DNA from: Streptomyces sp. NBC_00443
GTDB taxonomy: Bacteria > Actinomycetota > Actinomycetes > Streptomycetales > Streptomycetaceae
Length of the DNA stretch: 64,000 nucleotides
Assembly: GCF_036014175.1 (NCBI RefSeq)
Contig: NZ_CP107917.1
Coordinates: 5,890,001 to 5,954,000 of the forward strand
Reading direction: 5' to 3'
The notes beneath the pieces were generated by a model, which made no database searches, was not told the DNA's origin, and saw only the letters and a program-made list of their open reading frames with translations. The position numbers and the translations under genes are program-made. This document shows, one piece after another, positions 62,339 through 64,000 of this stretch (position 1 is the stretch's first letter; each line of letters starts with the position of its first letter).

Positions 62339-64000
62339 ATGGGCGTACGCAAGGACCTGAAGCGAGCGAAGCAGCGCACCGATCTCATGGACCGCACCAG
62401 GGGCCAGGTCGTCAAGGACGCCGAAGGCGTGGTCCGCGAGGCGAGCACGCCGCCCCTCGCACCCCACGCGCAGTCCGGCAGCATCGCCGACCTCCCCTTC
62501 ACCAACGCAGCCGAGGACCCCGACGCGACAGTCCTCCGCCGCCCCCAGCCCGACGGCACCTGGCACCCCGTCACCGCCACCGCCTTCGCCCGCGAAGTCA
62601 CCGCCGTCGCCAAGGGACTGATAGCCGCGGGCGTGGAACAAGGCGACCGCGTAGCCGTGATGTCCCGCACCCGCTACGAGTGGACCGTCCTGGACTTCGC
62701 CATCTGGGCCGCCGGCGCGCAGACCGTCCCCATCTACGCCACCTCCTCCGCCGACCAGGTGGAGTGGATCGTCCGCGACTCCGGCGCCCGCCACATCGTC
62801 ACGGAGACCGCCGAGAACACCACCACGGTGACGACAGGCACGGCCGCCCACCCCCACCCCCCGCACACCTGGCAGCTGGACGCGGACGCGCTCGCCGACC
62901 TCATCACCCTCGGCCGCGACGTCCCCGACGAGGAGGTCACCAAGCGCCGTACGGCCCTGACCCCGGACACCATCGCCACCCTCTGCTACACGTCCGGCAC
63001 CACAGGCAAACCGAAGGGCTGCGTCCTCACCCACGCCAACCTGCACGCGGAAGCCGCCAACACGGTCGAACTGCTGCACCCCGTCTTCAAGGAGGTCACC
63101 CGCCAGACCGCCTCGACCCTCCTCTTCCTCCCCCTCGCCCACATCCTCGGCCGCACCCTCCAGATCGCCTGCCTGATGGCCCGCATCGAGATCGGCCACT
63201 GCCCGAGCATCAAGCCCGACGAACTCCGCCCGGCACTAAGGCAGTTCCGCCCGACGTTCCTCGTAGGAGTCCCGTACCTCTTCGAGAAGATCCACGACAC
63301 CGGCCGCGCGACGGCGGAGAAGATGGGCCGCGCCGCCTCCTTCGACCGCGCCGACCGCACAGCCGTCCGCTTCGGCGAGGCCTACCTGCACAAGTTCCTC
63401 GGCACGGGCAAGGGCCCCGGCCTCGGCCTCTACGCCGCCTGGGCGCTGTACGACCTCCTGGTCTACCGCCGGGTCCGCAAGGAACTCGGCGGCCGCATGC
63501 GTTACGCCATCAGCGGCGGCTCCCCCCTCGATCGCAACCTCAACCTGTTCTTCTACGCCGCCGGAATCCTCGTCTACGAGGGCTACGGCCTGACGGAGAC
63601 GACCGCCGCCGCCACCATCGTCCCGCCCCTGAGTCCCCGCCCCGGCACGGTCGGCCGGCCCGTCCCCGGCACCGCCGTCCGCATCGCCGACGACGGTGAG
63701 GTACTCATCAAGGGCGGCATCGTCTTCGGCTCGTACTGGAACAACCCGGCCGCCACCGACGCCGTCCTGAAGGACGACTGGTTCGCCACCGGCGACCTCG
63801 GCGCCCTCGACGAGGACGGCTACCTCACGATCACCGGCCGCAAGAAGGACATCCTCGTCACCTCCGGCGGCAAGAACGTCTCCCCGGCCGTCCTGGAGGA
63901 CCGCCTGCGCAGCCGCGCGCCGATCGGCCAGTGCCTCGTCGTCGGCGACAACCGTCCCTTCGTCGGTGCCCTGATCACCCTCGACCCGGACGCGGTGAGC
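62339..64000 (+). CDS. Long-chain fatty acid-CoA ligase (partial, runs off the window)
   Basis: At least 554 residues, no stop inside the window. N-terminal KDLKRAKQRTDLMDRTRGQVV is a charged helix; the AMP-binding domain has P-loop LCYTSGTTGKPKGCVLTHANL, YGLTETTAA, FATGDLGALDEDGYLTITGRKKDILVTSGGKNVSPAVLEDRL. It activates long-chain fatty acids to acyl-CoA for lipid synthesis or oxidation. ATG 62339 has GGGAG 5 bases upstream, with a TTAC-type operator before it. The C-terminal lid domain lies beyond the edge. Confidence 0.92.
   Translation, partial: MGVRKDLKRAKQRTDLMDRTRGQVVKDAEGVVREASTPPLAPHAQSGSIADLPFTNAAEDPDATVLRRPQPDGTWHPVTATAFAREVTAVAKGLIAAGVEQGDRVAVMSRTRYEWTVLDFAIWAAGAQTVPIYATSSADQVEWIVRDSGARHIVTETAENTTTVTTGTAAHPHPPHTWQLDADALADLITLGRDVPDEEVTKRRTALTPDTIATLCYTSGTTGKPKGCVLTHANLHAEAANTVELLHPVFKEVTRQTASTLLFLPLAHILGRTLQIACLMARIEIGHCPSIKPDELRPALRQFRPTFLVGVPYLFEKIHDTGRATAEKMGRAASFDRADRTAVRFGEAYLHKFLGTGKGPGLGLYAAWALYDLLVYRRVRKELGGRMRYAISGGSPLDRNLNLFFYAAGILVYEGYGLTETTAAATIVPPLSPRPGTVGRPVPGTAVRIADDGEVLIKGGIVFGSYWNNPAATDAVLKDDWFATGDLGALDEDGYLTITGRKKDILVTSGGKNVSPAVLEDRLRSRAPIGQCLVVGDNRPFVGALITLDPDAVS

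Overview
The window is high-GC (roughly 70%) chromosomal DNA from a Streptomyces or close relative. The evidence is the strong G/C bias at third codon positions, frequent GTG starts, many 4-base stop/start overlaps, Tat and lipobox export signals, and gene sets typical of the genus: a ten-gene gvp cluster in the order O-A-F-G-Y-Z-J-L-S-K, a fused ribose permease/binding protein, a MarR-GNAT fusion and two-domain regulators. No tRNA, rRNA, CRISPR array, transposase or integrase was seen. The layout looks like core or arm-proximal chromosome rather than an island.

Layout. (1) 0.1-9.5 kb: a small conserved protein, an ANT(2'')-like nucleotidyltransferase, several secreted proteins (class A beta-lactamase-like serine hydrolase, phytase-like esterase, S37 tripeptidyl aminopeptidase, a lipoprotein) and a giant fused ABC exporter. 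(2) 9.6-18 kb: a Tat-exported GH3 (NagZ-like) hydrolase, a divergent EPSP synthase, acetyltransferases, a sugar-phosphate isomerase, a MarR-GNAT fusion, a DHFR-like reductase and a DUF4389 membrane protein. (3) 18-22.5 kb: a frameshifted LacI regulator facing a three-gene catabolic operon (Gfo/Idh/MocA, DUF993, TIM-barrel isomerase). (4) 22.7-28.5 kb: the gvp cluster. (5) 28.6-35.3 kb: a DUF937 protein and the ribose operon rbsR-rbsA-rbsCB-rbsK-rbsD with twin operators. (6) 35.4-40.7 kb: cupin, RecD2 helicase, citrate synthase, then 1 kb of structured non-coding DNA. (7) 40.7-46.7 kb: copper export (copZ-copA with a CsoR-type operator) and a TetR/MMPL pair. (8) 46.8-55 kb: zinc alcohol dehydrogenase, GNAT, a small HTH protein, and the myo-inositol operon iolC-aldolase-iolB-iolD-iolA, in which iolB has lost its metal-binding half. 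(9) 55-64 kb: an APC permease, a membrane protein fusing an extracellular alpha/beta hydrolase to a cytosolic ABC ATPase together with its permease, a VWA lipoprotein, and a long-chain acyl-CoA ligase that runs off the right edge.

Carbon catabolism is the main theme: ribose, inositol, an unidentified sugar acid or polyol handled by the DUF993 operon, and cell-wall amino sugars. Each has a recognisable operator in front of it. Two lesions stand out: the one-base deletion in the LacI gene at 18794-18798 and the degenerate iolB at 50973-51581. The least explained parts are the gvp cluster with its highly charged tails, the hydrolase-ABC fusion and its neighbours, and several unexplained palindromes and tandem repeats between genes.
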